The notes: generated by a model from the letters alone, not told the origin. DNA of 64,000 nt from Sclerodactyla briareus (GCA_026419785.1 JAODTK010001366.1:1-64000); one strand, 5' to 3'. Counted from the first letter of the stretch, positions 1 to 12,064 are shown. Numbers and translations: made by a program.

Positions 1-249
1 AGTGCGCCGCCCTTCTTCACACAACCCTATTGGCAAATAATTGCGATTTATGGGCCCCTACACACATGCTGCAATTTTCCTTTTTCCCCCTGCCCCCCAC
101 TGGCCACGCCACTGTTGCCACCGGAATTTACTGACAGAGGGAGAGGGTCCCTGACGGGGGAGGGGGCGCAGCCAATTTCCCGACGTGCGGACCTCACGAC
201 TCCCAGGTTTCAACCAACCTGATCTTAGAGGTCCAAAAGAGTTGCAATT

Positions 250-760
250 TGCCAGCATTATAATAACAGTAAAACTTAAAGCATATAGAGGTCGGACAAA
301 TGAGGTATTAAAGGAGTATCAAGTGATTTATGGCAATTGTGACTCTAAAAAATTGTTTTTTGAAAATTATGCAAATTGGACACACATGAGATTCAGTGAC
401 ACATTCTCTGATTTAATATCTCAGGATCAAACGGTGGAATCCACTCAATACGTTTCATGGGAATATAACAAAATAACACGTTGCATAAATTATGACAAAT
501 TAGACACACTGAATGACCTCCAATTACCTCAAAATCGTGGACCGCAAAATTCCAGGAAAAATCCGACGAAACTTTTTACCATTATGCTAAATTTGCAAGT
601 TAGACATGTTGAATGACCTTCCCAGTGACCCTGAGTCTTTGTTTAAAAAAAATAGAGTAGAGAAAGAAAGGTAATCCATTACCCATCCAAGTTCCATAAG
701 AATCCAACAAACTTTAGGAGTTCGCATAAATTAGCAAATTAAACCCAGAATTCTTGCTAA
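250..760 (+). repeat. Degenerate GACC-family tandem repeat (about 100-140 bp units)
   Basis: Three to four imperfect units are marked by recurring phrases of the form 'ATGCAAATT..GACACA..TGAATGACC' near 368, 490, 582 and 725, with intervening words like 'AAAATCCGACGAAACTTT'. The same phrases recur at 6.96-7.30, 46.09-46.54 and 59.02-59.80 kb, so this is a dispersed tandem-repeat family. A 143-codon open frame crosses it, but the frame is just repeat sequence. No transposase or RNA polymerase III promoter is visible. Confidence 0.6.
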
Positions 761-1509
761 AAGCGGAGACTGGGGGAAAAACAAAATCACCCAAGCTTTA
801 GAAACAAGCCATCTTAAACCGTGTCACCTCAAATGAATCGGTGACGATATTCCTCATAAACGCGGGTGCAGTGGCAGTTCACAGCCGCCTTTCATCCCTT
901 CATAATACATTTTCAATATTTGCATAAAAAATGTTATGTCCTGTGGACACACTGTTAGTTCACTTACGTGGAGAAAAACCAAATGACTGATGCAGCTCTA
1001 ACACAGTGATGAAGCCACTCTATATAACCGCCGAAAATTGCAGTGATCAAAGTTATATTTATAATATACAAAATAATTGTCATACAATATATGCCTCTGT
1101 ATATGTTGCTGCAATAAAGCATGTACGAATGAATGAACGGTATAACGTTTTGATAGGTCAAAATACAAAACAGCAACGCTGGGCCTGGCAAATGTTGTCA
1201 GTTGACATAATTAAATCGTCATCCGTTGCCCCAAAAAAATAGGACACTCCAGTTGACGCAATGTCCGAAGGAGGTAATTAATGATTTCTGCCAACCAACA
1301 TTAATTTGTAAGATTAATCGAAATCGCCATGAGAAGCGTTAAAAAATACCAAATAAGTGATCTGAGCAAACAGATGTATTTCTTTCAAAAGTCAGGACAT
1401 GATGTGTCCATGGTATGGCTTATCACTGTCGCACGCGCTAGGGAAAGGCGAGAGGTTGGTTGGTTCTTTCTGCCGCCACATTTATAATAAACGACGAACG
1501 GTAAGGACT

Positions 1510-2412
1510 TCAGCCTAGCAACTTCGGATTGTAATCAAACAGCCTAAAGTCCATTTCGTATCTCTGATAAAGTTTTTCGATGTCTCGACGGGGAGTTGGT
1601 TGAAGAACTCGGCTACAGCCGATCTGGAGGAGCTTTGTTGGGGGGTGGGAAATTCGCGTATGGCCCGTAGCTTGTTCACGTGAAATGGAAGTCCTTGCTA
1701 AGTGATGGAACAATAAGCGAGTCGTTAGATAGCGTCTCGACTTTCGCGATGAAAGTCGTTACTCGATGTTCGCACGGTAACCTATCGAATGGAACTCCAT
1801 CCAGTGACGATTCTTAGCGCCCCTTGTGGTCCGATGGTCCGCGATGAACTCAGAAAATTCGCTGAATGTCATGTCGTATTCCTCCGAGCTCTTGTGTATC
1901 GTGTTTCGCAGTTTTTTCTCCCTCGATAGATTTTGATGATGTCCGCACCGAGTCGGTCCCGCCAGTAAGTACGCTGTCGCCCTTGCCGTCGTGCATGGCC
2001 TCGAAGGTGCCCCCGGGCTCGAGCTTGTTACGGTAGGCGGAGAGGATCCGGGTAAACGGTGTCTGGACAATCTGAACTGTAAAAGTTGGTAACACCACTG
2101 GACTTCATCTTTGACAGATCGTGAGGTGGTAAACGCTGTTTTTCTCCTGCCACGTGTGACGTCCGTGATGGCAAGTCCCGCCTCTGAGTTTTCCCTGAAG
2201 AAGGCCTCCCCGTAGGTGGCAAGCAGCCTTTGGCACGGGACATACATGATTCGTCGCTCCATGTCGAACGATACGCTTTAGCGAAGGAAGCAAGTCTTCT
2301 TTAGTGAGCGGGAGATTCGATCCCTGTTTTTGGCTGAATCCGACGAACTGGTTGATTTTCCGCCCTCGTTCCTCTTCTTCGTTGGCGGAATTATTCTTCC
2401 TTGATCTAAACG
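1510..2412 (-). CDS. Carbohydrate sulfotransferase, C-terminal exon (CHST8-14 / HNK-1 family), frameshifted
   Basis: Family role: Golgi type II membrane enzymes that move sulfate from PAPS to a sugar hydroxyl on glycosaminoglycan or N-glycan chains. Reading the minus strand and allowing frame changes, the family motifs appear in the right order. First is a 5'-phosphosulfate loop (YVP..., PKAAC, about 2250-2220). Then comes the 3'-phosphate site 'PFTRILSAYRNKLEPGG' (about 2080-2030). Next are 'TFSEF.EFI' and 'NRHWMEFH' (about 1870-1790), 'AKVETLSNDSL' (about 1760-1725), and the C-terminal 'LYQRYEMDFRLFDYNP' just before the stop (about 1575-1515). The catalytic core is normally one large last exon, as here; a plausible acceptor lies near 2412. 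Upstream exons for the cytoplasmic tail and membrane anchor were not found. At least five single-base shifts separate the pieces. The order and conservation suggest a live gene with sequencing indels, but a recent pseudogene cannot be excluded. The acceptor site (CHST8, 9, 11-14) cannot be assigned. Confidence 0.8.
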
Positions 2413-3585
2413 GGAAGGAAAGAATACACCATTAAGGACTTAGCCAACTAACGTAACGAAAGTTAACACTTGTATGAGGTCTGGCGTGGTTTGATCAGAA
2501 TATCGGAATGGAAAGGAGGTTCTGGCCCTTTTCCGCAAGGCATGTCCGTAACCGCGTAGAAGAGGTAGCATTTTAGTGATTTCTCCAATAGGCCCCTGCC
2601 TAAAGGTCCGGTCACAACTAAAACGATTCGTGTCGGCAACGATCCGATAACTTGGTTCAGGCCCTAACCGGGCCTATTAATCTTGAACGCTGGAACACCC
2701 TGCCACATGGATGAGGACTGATTCGCGATTTGCCAAACCTTCCAATGTGGCAAAGCCCTTCCCGGCGTTTTTGATCATAATCACATATTTTTCCTATTTA
2801 TAGTTGAGCTCAACGATTTATCGTACGACTCTTACCATTTTTCAAAATGGACGTCTTTAGGAATGAGGTTTTTTTTCGAACACACTTCCCTCTTGAGAAG
2901 GTATGTGATAATTACGCGTATTCATGACAATTTGTTACCAACACAGACCTTCTCCTTGCTGGTTCAGCCTGAAATCTAAAAAATATCGTGTAGCAGAACG
3001 ATAGAAAATCGTTATAGTGTGACTGGCCCTTAACAATGCCTGTCCAGGGTAGCCTCCACGTCTCCTGCGTGCGGTTGCCGCCCCAAGGTCTCCCTATACT
3101 CATCTCTGATAATCCCACGGTCCTAGTAATTCACTCAGCCTGAATTCAAGTTGGTAGCGAAAGTAATGCTTGGGATTGGCGTACCGGTAATGGCCATATA
3201 CGCCTGTATGGCCCATATCTAAAACTTGGGCTATTAGGAATTTATGTGGGGCCGCTATCGTCTTTTGCACTGCAGTGCTAACCAATCTTGCCTTCTGGAA
3301 TGCAAATTTACGCCGCACGCTTTAATCCACCGATCTCTACAAACACGGGGTTCCTCATGAATATTGGGGTCGAGAACGATCATTGAATTTCTTATTTGAA
3401 ATAAGTTCGAGAAAGTAAATTACACCTCGGGTGAATTTGAGAATTTTTTTTTTTGGTTTGGGGTTATACAGGGAACGATGGGAGAAGTGTGCTACACTCC
3501 ATGCTCTGTGTTTATTTAGCAAAGCCAGACTCGATACGTTATACCAGAGTACCGGTCAGGGAAAAGAGTCCCCGATCGTGCCTGT
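2413..3585. other. Unassigned stretch upstream of the sulfotransferase exon
   Basis: No domain, splice-supported exon or clear repeat was recognised. Two open frames of 68-72 codons on the minus strand (2912-3318) have no recognisable motifs. The stretch should hold intron sequence, or further 5' exons, of the minus-strand sulfotransferase gene. Confidence 0.3.
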
Positions 3586-3589
3586 TTTT

Positions 3590-4105
3590 TGACTAGCAAA
3601 ATCTGCTTAGCCAGTGGTCACAAACGTGGCAAGACTAATCATCCTGCCCATTCCTTAGGCCAACAACCAGCCAGGACTGAAGTCATTCCAGACAGACATA
3701 ACACAATTATATTATATTATATTCATATTTAATTATATTTTATTATATTCATTAGATTATATTATATATATTATATTATATTATAATTATATTATATTAT
3801 TTCATATTTATTAATATTTATTATATTATAATGCTTAGCCCTTGGTCACACCGTGGCAACTAATCGTCTGACCAGCTCCTTAGGCCAACAACCAGCCAGG
3901 ACTGAAGTCATTCCAGTCCCATACATGAACCACAATTTTTATATTATATTAAATGATTTTATTTATATTAGATTATATTATATTATATTATATTATTTTA
4001 TTATATTATATTAATATTATATTAATATTATATTATATTATAATTATATTATATTAGATTATATTATATTATATTATTTAATATTAATATTCATATTAAT
4101 CTTGT
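3590..4105. repeat. Tandemly duplicated ~240-bp unit with (TTATA)n microsatellite
   Basis: A segment reading 'GCTTAGCC.(A/T)TGGTCACA..CGTGGCAA' through 'CAACCAGCCAGGACTGAAG' occurs at 3604-3690 and again at 3832-3920. Each copy is followed by 120-200 bp of TTATA/TTATTA low-complexity DNA. The two copies differ mainly by one-base insertions and deletions. No coding potential. Confidence 0.85.
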
Positions 4106-4184
4106 CGCTGTTGTGAAGTCAAAACGGAATTTTGCTCTGAACGTTTTCGTGTGAACCTAGTTTTTTCATGGTATACCTTTGCCG

Positions 4185-4275
4185 AGCCGAGGATTCGAAC
4201 CATTTCAAGGCCCAGCCCGGGTGCATCTGCACCTTAATCTTGCACCTTATTGGTCAGCTGCAACTTCACCAGGTA
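4185..4275 (-). repeat. tRNA-like (B-box) segment, possible SINE head
   Basis: On the minus strand 'TGGTTCGAATCC' at about 4198-4188 is a perfect RNA polymerase III B-box. A loose A-box-like 'TGGTGAAGTTGCAGC' lies about 65 bp upstream near 4270. No cloverleaf could be drawn with confidence, so a functional tRNA is not claimed. A tRNA-derived SINE fragment is the likeliest reading. Confidence 0.3.
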
Positions 4276-4414
4276 CACGGAATAAGTAGGCCTCTTTGGC
4301 GAACCTTAACGGAGGCAGGGTGGGGGTAATCACATGGCAACATTACCCTCCCTGCTCCAATCCCTTGTGCTGAGCGCACCATGTTCCATTTTTAAAGTCT
4401 TTGGTCATTAACTT

Positions 4415-4500
4415 ACCCAAAATCGGAACCCGGTCTCCTCGGGAGGAAGGGGGGGGGGGTGGTGAGCTCTACCATTGTGCCAATCACTCGGGCAGTGTGC
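4415..4500 (-). repeat. tRNA-like (A-box and weak B-box) segment, possible SINE head
   Basis: On the minus strand 'TGGCACAATGGTAGAGC' near 4480 matches an A-box and D-arm, and 'GGGTTCCGATTTTGG' near 4415 resembles a B-box and T-arm. An 11-base C run interrupts the middle. With the neighbouring B-box at 4.19 kb this suggests decayed tRNA-derived SINE copies rather than a working tRNA. Confidence 0.35.
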
Positions 4501-4504
4501 ATAA

Positions 4505-5575
4505 TCAATCATGTGTATTGATCCCACATTTTTTTTTAAGATAACAGCTACCGCGGGCCTAAGCAGCTTGCTGATGCCGGATCCAGTATGTCTCTGGCTG
4601 TTTTCCCCTAGGATACCGCCCCAAGTGGCACACCTTATTAGCTGGAAGATGCATCCGCCCGAAAAAGGGTCTCCTCAAAAATTAGTCTATAATATTATTT
4701 GGGGGTTCATCTGTTTCATTTGTGGGAGTAAATGCGGATAATGCATTCGACTTATCTAGATGGGGTTAGTCACAGTTACAAACTCCACTTGGTAATTGGG
4801 TCCACTTCCAGCTGTTTAAAAATTCATGGACTAAAATAGGCCCTCGACGAGTGTCTGTCCGGAAATTGTGTCGAAAATGCCATTCAAAGAATAGAGCCTT
4901 CTACTAGCTCAACATCTACATGGTCATGGTACCTCGAATTGCACATCGTTGCAATCGGTAGACTCTCTGCTTCAAGGTGTATGGCGTATCCGAGGTACAA
5001 TTCTGGATGGTCCCTAGATGGCTGAGAACGGACCCAATTCGTGGTGTAACGTCATCGTGAAATGAATTGCGTTGTGCCTCTTCCAATATATATTCGCTCA
5101 CTTGGATTAGTTTAGCGAATCCAATTACGGATCCAGCTTACCTGTTTTTCCCAGATCCCAGGATGGACCAGTCCAGAGAGAGAGGGCGGTCCCCATATCG
5201 GACCGAACAGTGATGAAGGAGCCCCCATCGACACAATTACAGGATGCCAACAGGAAGACGATCGGCTTTCTTGTCAACATGGCCCACTTGCATTGTCCCT
5301 CCCTTCCACCATCAGCGGACACTTATTCCTTTCCCCCCAGGGTGTCAGCTCACGGCGGGACGGACGCAGAGGCTTTCCGTCGATGAAGATTAACCACGTC
5401 CTGAGCAGAGACCGCTTGACTGCAAGTCCACGTATGTGATCACATGCTGGCCTTCTACGCTATATTCACACCCCATACACCTGCGGCCCCTAGAAACAGG
5501 AAAAACAACAGTCCTCGTCAAATCCCGACTAGGTACGTTGTACTATACGACAACTTTGTTATGAGAAAGGTGTAT
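4505..5575. other. No recognisable feature
   Basis: Short open frames (up to 87 codons) on both strands show no domain I recognise, and no repeat shared with other parts of the window was seen. A minus-strand frame at 4916-5101 superficially recalls a retroelement pol linker but has no defining motif. Confidence 0.3.
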
Positions 5576-5576
5576 A

Positions 5577-5656
5577 TGTGTGTTGGGGGGGGTCATTGTG
5601 GAAGGTTATGTGTTTGTGGTGTGTGTGTTTGTGAGGGGGGGGGGGGGGGGGGGTGT
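5577..5656. repeat. (TG)-rich microsatellite ending in poly-G
   Basis: Alternating TG-rich DNA runs into an uninterrupted run of about 17 G. It has the makings of a G-quadruplex or Z-DNA tract and is also a place where base counts are easily wrong. Confidence 0.8.
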
Positions 5657-5879
5657 CTGGAAACGACAAAGTCGATGCGGGCAACGCCACCCGAAAGCGA
5701 GTGGTAAACTCTCTCACCCCTCCCCGTACTTTTTTTTGGCCCGCCTATATGGCCGGAACGTCGCATGTAACACATTCTCGGATGGAGTTTATCGCATAGT
5801 TTTGCCATATAAACCCAACTGCATCACTTTGGCATCTACTGTTAATGATCTAAGCTATTCTCTATAGTAATTATCCAAA

Positions 5880-6060
5880 ATTATCCGACTTACTATAGGC
5901 CGCCAGGAACTGAAACAAGGCGATCGCCAAAAAGTCGCTCGCCTGGTTGCGCGACATTGGTGGTTTCTATTATCACTACACAAACAACCACCTAGTTCAT
6001 GGCGACCATCGTCATGTTCCAAACGAACATCACATAAAATTCTTGCAATAATGACCAATC
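5880..6060 (+). repeat. Dispersed repeat A, copy 1
   Basis: The block contains 'AACAAGGCGATCGCC', 'CTCGCCTGGTTGCGCGA' and 'CTAGTTCATG.CGACCATC', then 'CATCACATA'. It matches 8385-8535 in the same orientation with scattered single-base differences. Function and ends are unknown; neither copy shows clear terminal repeats. Confidence 0.75.
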
Positions 6061-6099
6061 TTTTAATCTTGATACAAAAAGCCCCTAATTGTTTTTTCT

Positions 6100-6955
6100 T
6101 CTTCATTCCCCCATTCTTCTCTCCCCTAAATCCCCATATTTGAATAATTTTATCGCTCAGTCAACTCCCATCTTTGACCCCAGAATCCAACTGAAATGTT
6201 CTAAATTCCCCCATAGCAGCCCGGGCTTTGTTGCCTTTTAAAATCAAAATTTCCTTCATTATTTCATTCTCTTTTTTTTTTTCAAGCAGCCAGGAACAAT
6301 GCCCACCCCACAACGCAAAAAAAAAAAAAACCCCACAACAAGTCCACCCCCTACCCCCTTCCAGGCAACCCCGCCCCCCTCTCCCAACACACCAACAACC
6401 CACCTCCACGCAGCTTCAAGGATTTTCCAAAATCATCTTTAGGCATCCTAACCAAATTTGTCCCTATTTATTAATTGCCTATTTTGACATATATTTGACA
6501 TGTATAGCAACACAGTCCATCCATTTCCAAGTACCAGCCTAGCCTTGGATAAACAAACATAGGTGGTGACAGATCGCTGCTATCTCTTGTGGTAGCGATC
6601 CCCTATAAAGTTCCTGTGTTTGTCAGTAGAGAGACGATGTTCACCTATTCAGAACATACGGCTTGGCGGTATTGCACAAGTTAAGTGAAAATCCTGCAAT
6701 CCGGCACATATCCTGTAGGGGGGGGGGGGGTGTTGGACACGCCGTCCCACCACGTTAAGAATAGAGGAAATAAAATGTACAGTATGTCTAATCCGGTCCT
6801 AATCAACATAATCAAATTCGGTTGGGTTAAAGAGGGTTTGCCTCTGGGCGCTTAATACATCCGTCAAAATTGTCCCCACAGAGCTATGCTTCACTCGTTC
6901 CTCAGTGCTTTATTCTAGCAGGAACCATATGATGGAATTCCATCAAATTCCGTGA
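6100..6955. other. Low-complexity and non-repeated DNA, no gene seen
   Basis: The first half is pyrimidine-rich on the plus strand, including poly-A at 6307-6330 and C-rich DNA to 6410. A 12-13 base G run lies at 6719. Open frames of 82-104 codons here follow the base skew and have no motifs. Confidence 0.4.
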
Positions 6956-6959
6956 CCTC

Positions 6960-7300
6960 AAAACACATCAGATTCATGAAAATGTTAACCAGCCACTGAG
7001 TTTTGGCGAAATTCTTACCAGTTTGGAAATTGGAATCAATTCTGCACTTAGGCACATACAATGACCCTACTGACGGCAGCTGTACTTTTTAAAATGATCA
7101 GGATCAAAGGTGGATCACATCTACCAAGTTTTGTGGAAATCCAACGAACTTTCCATAATTATGCAAAATTAGGCACATTAAATGACCTCCAGTTGACCCC
7201 GCACTTTCACTTTCAAATTTCTCGGGAACCCTGTAGCCCACTCCGACAACTTGAAAAATCGCATAAATTATGCAATTAAGACCACTTGATTCAGCCATCT
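6960..7300 (+). repeat. GACC-family tandem repeat
   Basis: Three units are marked by 'CACTTAGGCACATACAATGACCCTA' (7045), 'ATGCAAAATTAGGCACATTAAATGACC' (7160) and 'GCATAAATTATGCAATTAAGACC' (7260), spaced about 110 bp. Phrases such as 'CTACCAAGTTTTGTGGAAATCC' link it to the copies at 0.25, 46.1 and 59.0 kb. Confidence 0.7.
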
Positions 7301-7324
7301 TTAGACTGGAAATCTAATCATTAA

Positions 7325-7650
7325 TCTACCTGTCATCAGGTCCTACATGCCAAACTAAACACATCAAGTTTAGCACATACGGTTTTTTTCGTAATCTTTG
7401 CTGACGAGCTCAACATGAATTACATACAATAAGCTCATTACCCTCTTATTTAATGACTTAATGCCCAAAATCTGATCAGATCGTGTACACCCATCCCCGA
7501 TGCTACACCCAAATTTCGTCATATTCAGCCTCCGTTTTGAAATCCTGCGACAAGAAAGTGGTGACATTCCCAACGCACAAACACACACATACACACACAC
7601 ACCACCCCAAAGGGACCACTAGTCTCTTCCTGAATTTCATTCAGGCGAGA
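7325..7650 (+). repeat. Dispersed repeat B with internal (CA)n, copy 1
   Basis: It starts near 'CTACCTGTCATCAGGTCC', passes through 'ATTACCCTC', 'TCAGATC.TGTACA' and 'AAATTCGTCAT', contains a (CA)n tract, and ends at 'CTGAATTTCATTCAGGCGAG'. Copy 2 lies at 10.09-10.47 kb in the same orientation. The end holds a short inverted repeat (CTGAATttcATTCAG), which may mark a terminal hairpin. Confidence 0.8.
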
Positions 7651-7654
7651 AAAA

Positions 7655-8380
7655 ATATAGAGCGCCAACACCAACACCTGATGACACCACCTGACGCAAT
7701 TATATACAAAATGTCAATGAGAGCATCCACGGTTCAGGAGATACTGCGACGCACATACGCAGGCGACAGAACAGACAGACAGACAGGACATATAAAACAA
7801 TACACAAATACCTTCCTCAACTGAACTTCAATTTGCCTGGACCAAGTTCCGTTAAATCCAACAATTTTTGAAATCGTATGAAACTATGCAAATTTACCGG
7901 CCCCAAAATTGCGGCGATGCCACTTTCAAACCGTCGCCAGCCCACTCCCCCCTGGCCCAGTTCGTTTTGGGGGGGCAATTAGAGCACAATGGTGCTTTAC
8001 CCCAAACGGCCAGATGTACCCGAGACGAATGTACTCTCCAAGGTGTTCAAGACATCAAGGCCAAAAAGGCCTTCCAAACAATGGCCTTTGTGCCCCCTGT
8101 GATGACCTTGATCTTCATATGGCCAAGATTTTTCATCAGTCAATGAACCGTTTAATCAGTTTGTCACATCCTCAAAGAAATGACTGTTTGGCGCCAAAAT
8201 GTATTTCACACAGTGGGGCCTATCGCGCCCCTCCATGACTTTGAACCATGACCTTCACCGGGTCAAAGATGTCCCAAAGGTCATCGGGTCAATACACATT
8301 GTGTCCCAAGTTTGATCAACATCCAACAACGAAGAATGATTGTTTTGTTTTTCTTTCTACAGAATTGCTTCTTTAACCAG
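7655..8380. other. Degenerate repeat DNA between dispersed repeats
   Basis: It contains isolated phrases of the GACC family (for example 'GAAACTATGCAAATTTACC' near 7880, 'GATGACCTTGATCTTCATATGG' near 8100, 'GACCTTCACCGGGTCAAAG' near 8250) and a (GACA)n patch near 7770. No gene is supported. Confidence 0.5.
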
Positions 8381-8384
8381 CTAC

Positions 8385-8535
8385 AAAAACAAGGCGATCG
8401 CCCCAAAAAGTGTCTCGCCTGGTTGCGCGAATCGGTGGGTTTTTCTATCATTTCCTACCCCAGACACCAACTAGTTCATGCCGACCATCATCATGTTCAA
8501 ATGACATCACATATTTTCACAGATAACACATTCAA
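8385..8535 (+). repeat. Dispersed repeat A, copy 2
   Basis: It matches 5880-6060 in the same orientation through the 'GGCGATCGCC', 'GCCTGGTTGCGCGA' and 'CTAGTTCATG.CGACCATCATCATGTTC' blocks. Confidence 0.75.
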
Positions 8536-8959
8536 TTCCTAGAAATCCCTAAAATAACTGACTAATAATCTTGACTCTCTTACCAAGTTGCCAAAGTTCT
8601 TACACTTGGTAATCACGCCACCAAATTTTTCGTGAGAATCCGCAAACTTGGAAATTCCATAAGGTACCACCTAATTAGCATAATTTGAGGCTGAAAATCT
8701 ATCTACCGTCCTCTTGGGGGAAACTCTCAAGTATTGGATTCATTCTAGCAGAGAATTTACTCCCTCACACATAATGCAATAAATCGTAGCACGTGGTGAC
8801 CACACCAATTTGCTTCTAGAAAAGGCGTTTTTCGTGCACTGAGGCCACTCTTACGCTTGTTCATATATTGTGTCCAGGGTTAATATTGGAAGACACAACT
8901 ATTTTAAAGTCTTTTTCTTGACTTCTCAAAGTGCCTTCCACAGTTTTTAACCAATCGAA

Positions 8960-9920
8960 TGAATCAGGATTTATGTAGCTTTTTGATGAATAGCTGGCTC
9001 TCGTACACGGGCTGGCAGACTCCTCCCGGGGTTGGTCAAGGCATTAGATTGGATGAATGGATCTTCCTCCTCTGAGATCAAATTTGGTGTTCCACATGGA
9101 GGCCCATCTCAGTCCCTGTTATTTACAATCTCTATCATAAACTTTCCGATTCAAACTGCACTGTTGTGAAATACCTGATGACACTGCCATATCTTGTTAT
9201 ATTTCGAAAACGTAACTCCTAAGCAAGATCAAAGCAATTATCAAAGCTTTGTCACAAAACTTGCTAGTACATGTTACGAGAAAAAATTACTTCTCAATAA
9301 AAGCAATGTAAAGAAATGGTATTCGAATATATCAATATTAACACATGGTTTATTGAAACAACTGAGAAAACGTTGCTCACGTCTCCGGTGTCCCGCGTAT
9401 GCCCATTGAATTATCTAGGAGTTTTCATCGATGACAACTCACTTTTTTACTAACCATCTCCAAATTTCTATCCAAAGTGTACCATATTGTCTCTACATGG
9501 ATGGTATATTGCTCCTATTTTCCTTTTGACACACGACACAGTTCCCCTTTGATGTAGCCTTTGTACCACATATATTTATGCTGTCCCCAAGTTTGGTACC
9601 ACTTCATACATGCCATGGACAAAGAGACGGATTGAGAAGCTTTCCTTATTCTGTGCCAATATATTTCGCCTAGACTATGACGTTTCTTAAAATTGTCAAC
9701 GTTGCCAGCCAAAAATGAATTCGTTAGACCTTCCAAAAACATTTCTGGAAGATCACCCTCCATTAGCTCTGACATCTATGTGCAGAAGACAAAGTACAAT
9801 TTAAGAAATACTGCTATTACTCCGAGTTCAGATTTACACTTTTTAGAAATTCTTCATCCTATAGAGCTGCAACATTTGTTCAACATGGACTTTCGGAGCC
9901 TGTTGTGAACTTTTATCATC
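8960..9920 (+). mobile_element. LINE (Jockey/CR1-like) reverse transcriptase remnant
   Basis: Non-LTR retrotransposon polymerase pieces appear on the plus strand in family order, in shifting frames. First comes a 'SWLSYTGWQTPPGVGQG'-like segment (about 8990-9040). Then comes 'GVPHGGPSQSLLFTISIINFP' (9088-9150), corresponding to the conserved GVPQGS.LGPLLF..YIND block. A decayed 'YADDTAIS'-like site follows near 9175-9200, then 'LNYLGVFIDDN..FTNHL' (about 9408-9460), and a C-terminal region with 'YNLRNTAITPSSDLHF' near 9800-9850. Many frame changes and stops show a dead fragment. The endonuclease and 5' end are missing, so it is 5'-truncated or broken up. Confidence 0.75.
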
Positions 9921-10089
9921 TCTTTAATCATATCTTATTATATAATATACTTGCACACCCCACCCCCCTTTTCACTTTAAAATCATATATTGAACTGGAA
10001 ATATGTATATTTAACTATTTTAAGTGATTGATCCGCTTTATTATATTTCGAAAATTTATACGGAAAAGAGACTGATGAATCTGATGAAT

Positions 10090-10475
10090 CAGTTCATCTA
10101 CCTGTCATCAAGGTCCGTAAATGCCCAACTAAATCACTGTAGCACATACGAGTCTTGCGTAATCTTGCTAGCGCTCTAACAACAATTACATGAAAGAAGC
10201 TAATTACCCTACTTAATTAATGACTTATGCTGCCCAAAAATCCAATCAGATCATGTACATCCAACCCCGGTCCTACAACCAAATTCGTCATAATCGGGCT
10301 CACGATGTTGGGGAGAACCCTGCTTAACGAGGAAAGTGGACATACACACAACACAAACACACACACACACACATCTACTACAACACACGCACACAGCACA
10401 CACGCCAACACAATACGCCATAGTGACCACTTAGGTCTTCTTCTGAATTTCATTCAGGCGAGACAAGCATGGAGC
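10090..10475 (+). repeat. Dispersed repeat B with internal (CA)n, copy 2
   Basis: Collinear with 7325-7650: 'CTACCTGTCATCAAGGTCC' start, 'AATCAGATCATGTACATCC', 'AAATTCGTCATAATCGGGCT', a (CA)n block at 10343-10410 longer than in copy 1, and the 'CTGAATTTCATTCAGGCGAG' end. Confidence 0.8.
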
Positions 10476-10479
10476 TAAC

Positions 10480-12060
10480 TAGCTAACAAGTTCCCTTGAG
10501 TCCCTTATATTGAGAATAAAATATACTAAAATCTACTTCTACATATACGCATTGACTTACAAATATAGATTCAGTATAGTCAAGTATTCCCAAAAAGACT
10601 CCCTTCGACCATTATGTTAAGATGCACCGACTGCCAGTTGGGTGGGTGTATCAATCGGAACAGTGACAGTGTAGACTTGCTACACGTTTCTAAGCCCAAG
10701 CAATTAGTACGGTCTGTCCGCGGTAAGGCCGGCAGCTCAACTCGAAACACTAACATGTTGATATCCTGAGATATACTGCGTAGATCTATACCAAGTAACG
10801 CCAGACAGTGTAGATGTCAGTGATGTTGTATAATCTTCTGTATATGCCACACAATAAGTAATGGCCTTTCTGTCACCTCTCCTTACTACAGTACCACCAG
10901 TGCTACTGGGCACTCTCGTCAGCTATATCCCCATTATTTGTCACTAGCCTGGGTTTCAGAGTCGGCGATGACAAGGACCGGAAACCCGCCTAGTAAGTAC
11001 AACGAGGCCAGCTGCATACCGATCCCCACTGAGAATCTCCGACGACTGGTCAACTGGCTTAGCCACGGGATTGGATCACTCATTGGCTCTGCGATATCAT
11101 TGCTCACCGACCTAAACCCAGTTGCTCGTTCAAAAACCCGGAACCCACCGGATCACATTTCCTGTTCCCAGTCGGTGTATATCCCCGATGCCCGATGGAG
11201 TGCTCTTTTTCCGTGTAGCCACTTATGTTACCTGCATATCATAGATATTTCGCCCATATTTCATAAGACGTACTCATCATATAGTGTTTCGTTCTATCGG
11301 ATAATTTAACTAACGTCATTAATGAGCCTGGCGTAAATCATTCAGAACATGGGGCAGGGGGAGGTCTGTGAATTCCCTGAAACAACCACGGCCCTTATTT
11401 ATAAATACGTTCCCTGGAATGAAGCTTCACAGTTTCAAACGAGGCGTGCAGTGCGTGTCGGAGAAACAACTGATATACCTCAGTGCGCTACTGGTTAATA
11501 GTGGGCATTGAACAAAGTGCACTCATTTCAATTCTACCATCCATGATTACTCCATGAACACTTGACGAAGGCGTCGTGTAAAATATTGGGGGGGGGGCAT
11601 TGCATCAGTGGTTGACTACCTAAGCCGAGCGCCCCCACGGGTCGGCACGCGAAAATACATACAAGTTTTCGTCAGATAGCAGGAAAAGAACCGCATTCCA
11701 ATTTCCTTGCCTTGTGAGTAAAGCAAACCCCCTTATAATATACAAAAACTTCAAAACTTTCATTCGAGAATATCCTCGAAGTTCGAAAATATTCAGTTGT
11801 AGGCCTTCTTGCGTATCAATGTCCATTGTTTCTCTCCTTTATGTTCAGCATCACAGAGGATTACCAGGGATTTTCCCAATGAGGGTTTACGATGAGCCAG
11901 GAAAAATATGGGGGATAAAATTAGTCTGCCCCAGTGGACTAAGAGCGCCAAACCCATTTTGATTGCCACGCTCGAATTTTTAATTTTTTAAAGTAAAGTG
12001 TTCTCCGTGCCAAAAGGGAGCTTCAGAAAAAGGAATTTCCTTCAGCCAACAGCATGAGGA
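10480..12060. other. No gene recognised
   Basis: Apparently single-copy DNA. A 123-codon plus-strand frame at 10938-11309 has no motif, no splice support and no homologue that I recognise. An 8-base G run lies at 11588. Confidence 0.3.
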
Positions 12061-12064
12061 TACG

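Noticed and set aside
185..616. 143-codon plus-strand open frame
   Set aside because: It follows GACC-family tandem units.
4185..4500. Functional tRNA genes
   Set aside because: Polymerase III box-like words are present, but acceptor and anticodon stems do not pair convincingly and one copy is interrupted by a C run.
4916..5101. Possible BEL/Pao or gypsy pol fragment
   Set aside because: A superficial likeness to the segment before the integrase, but no protease, reverse-transcriptase or integrase motif and no LTRs.
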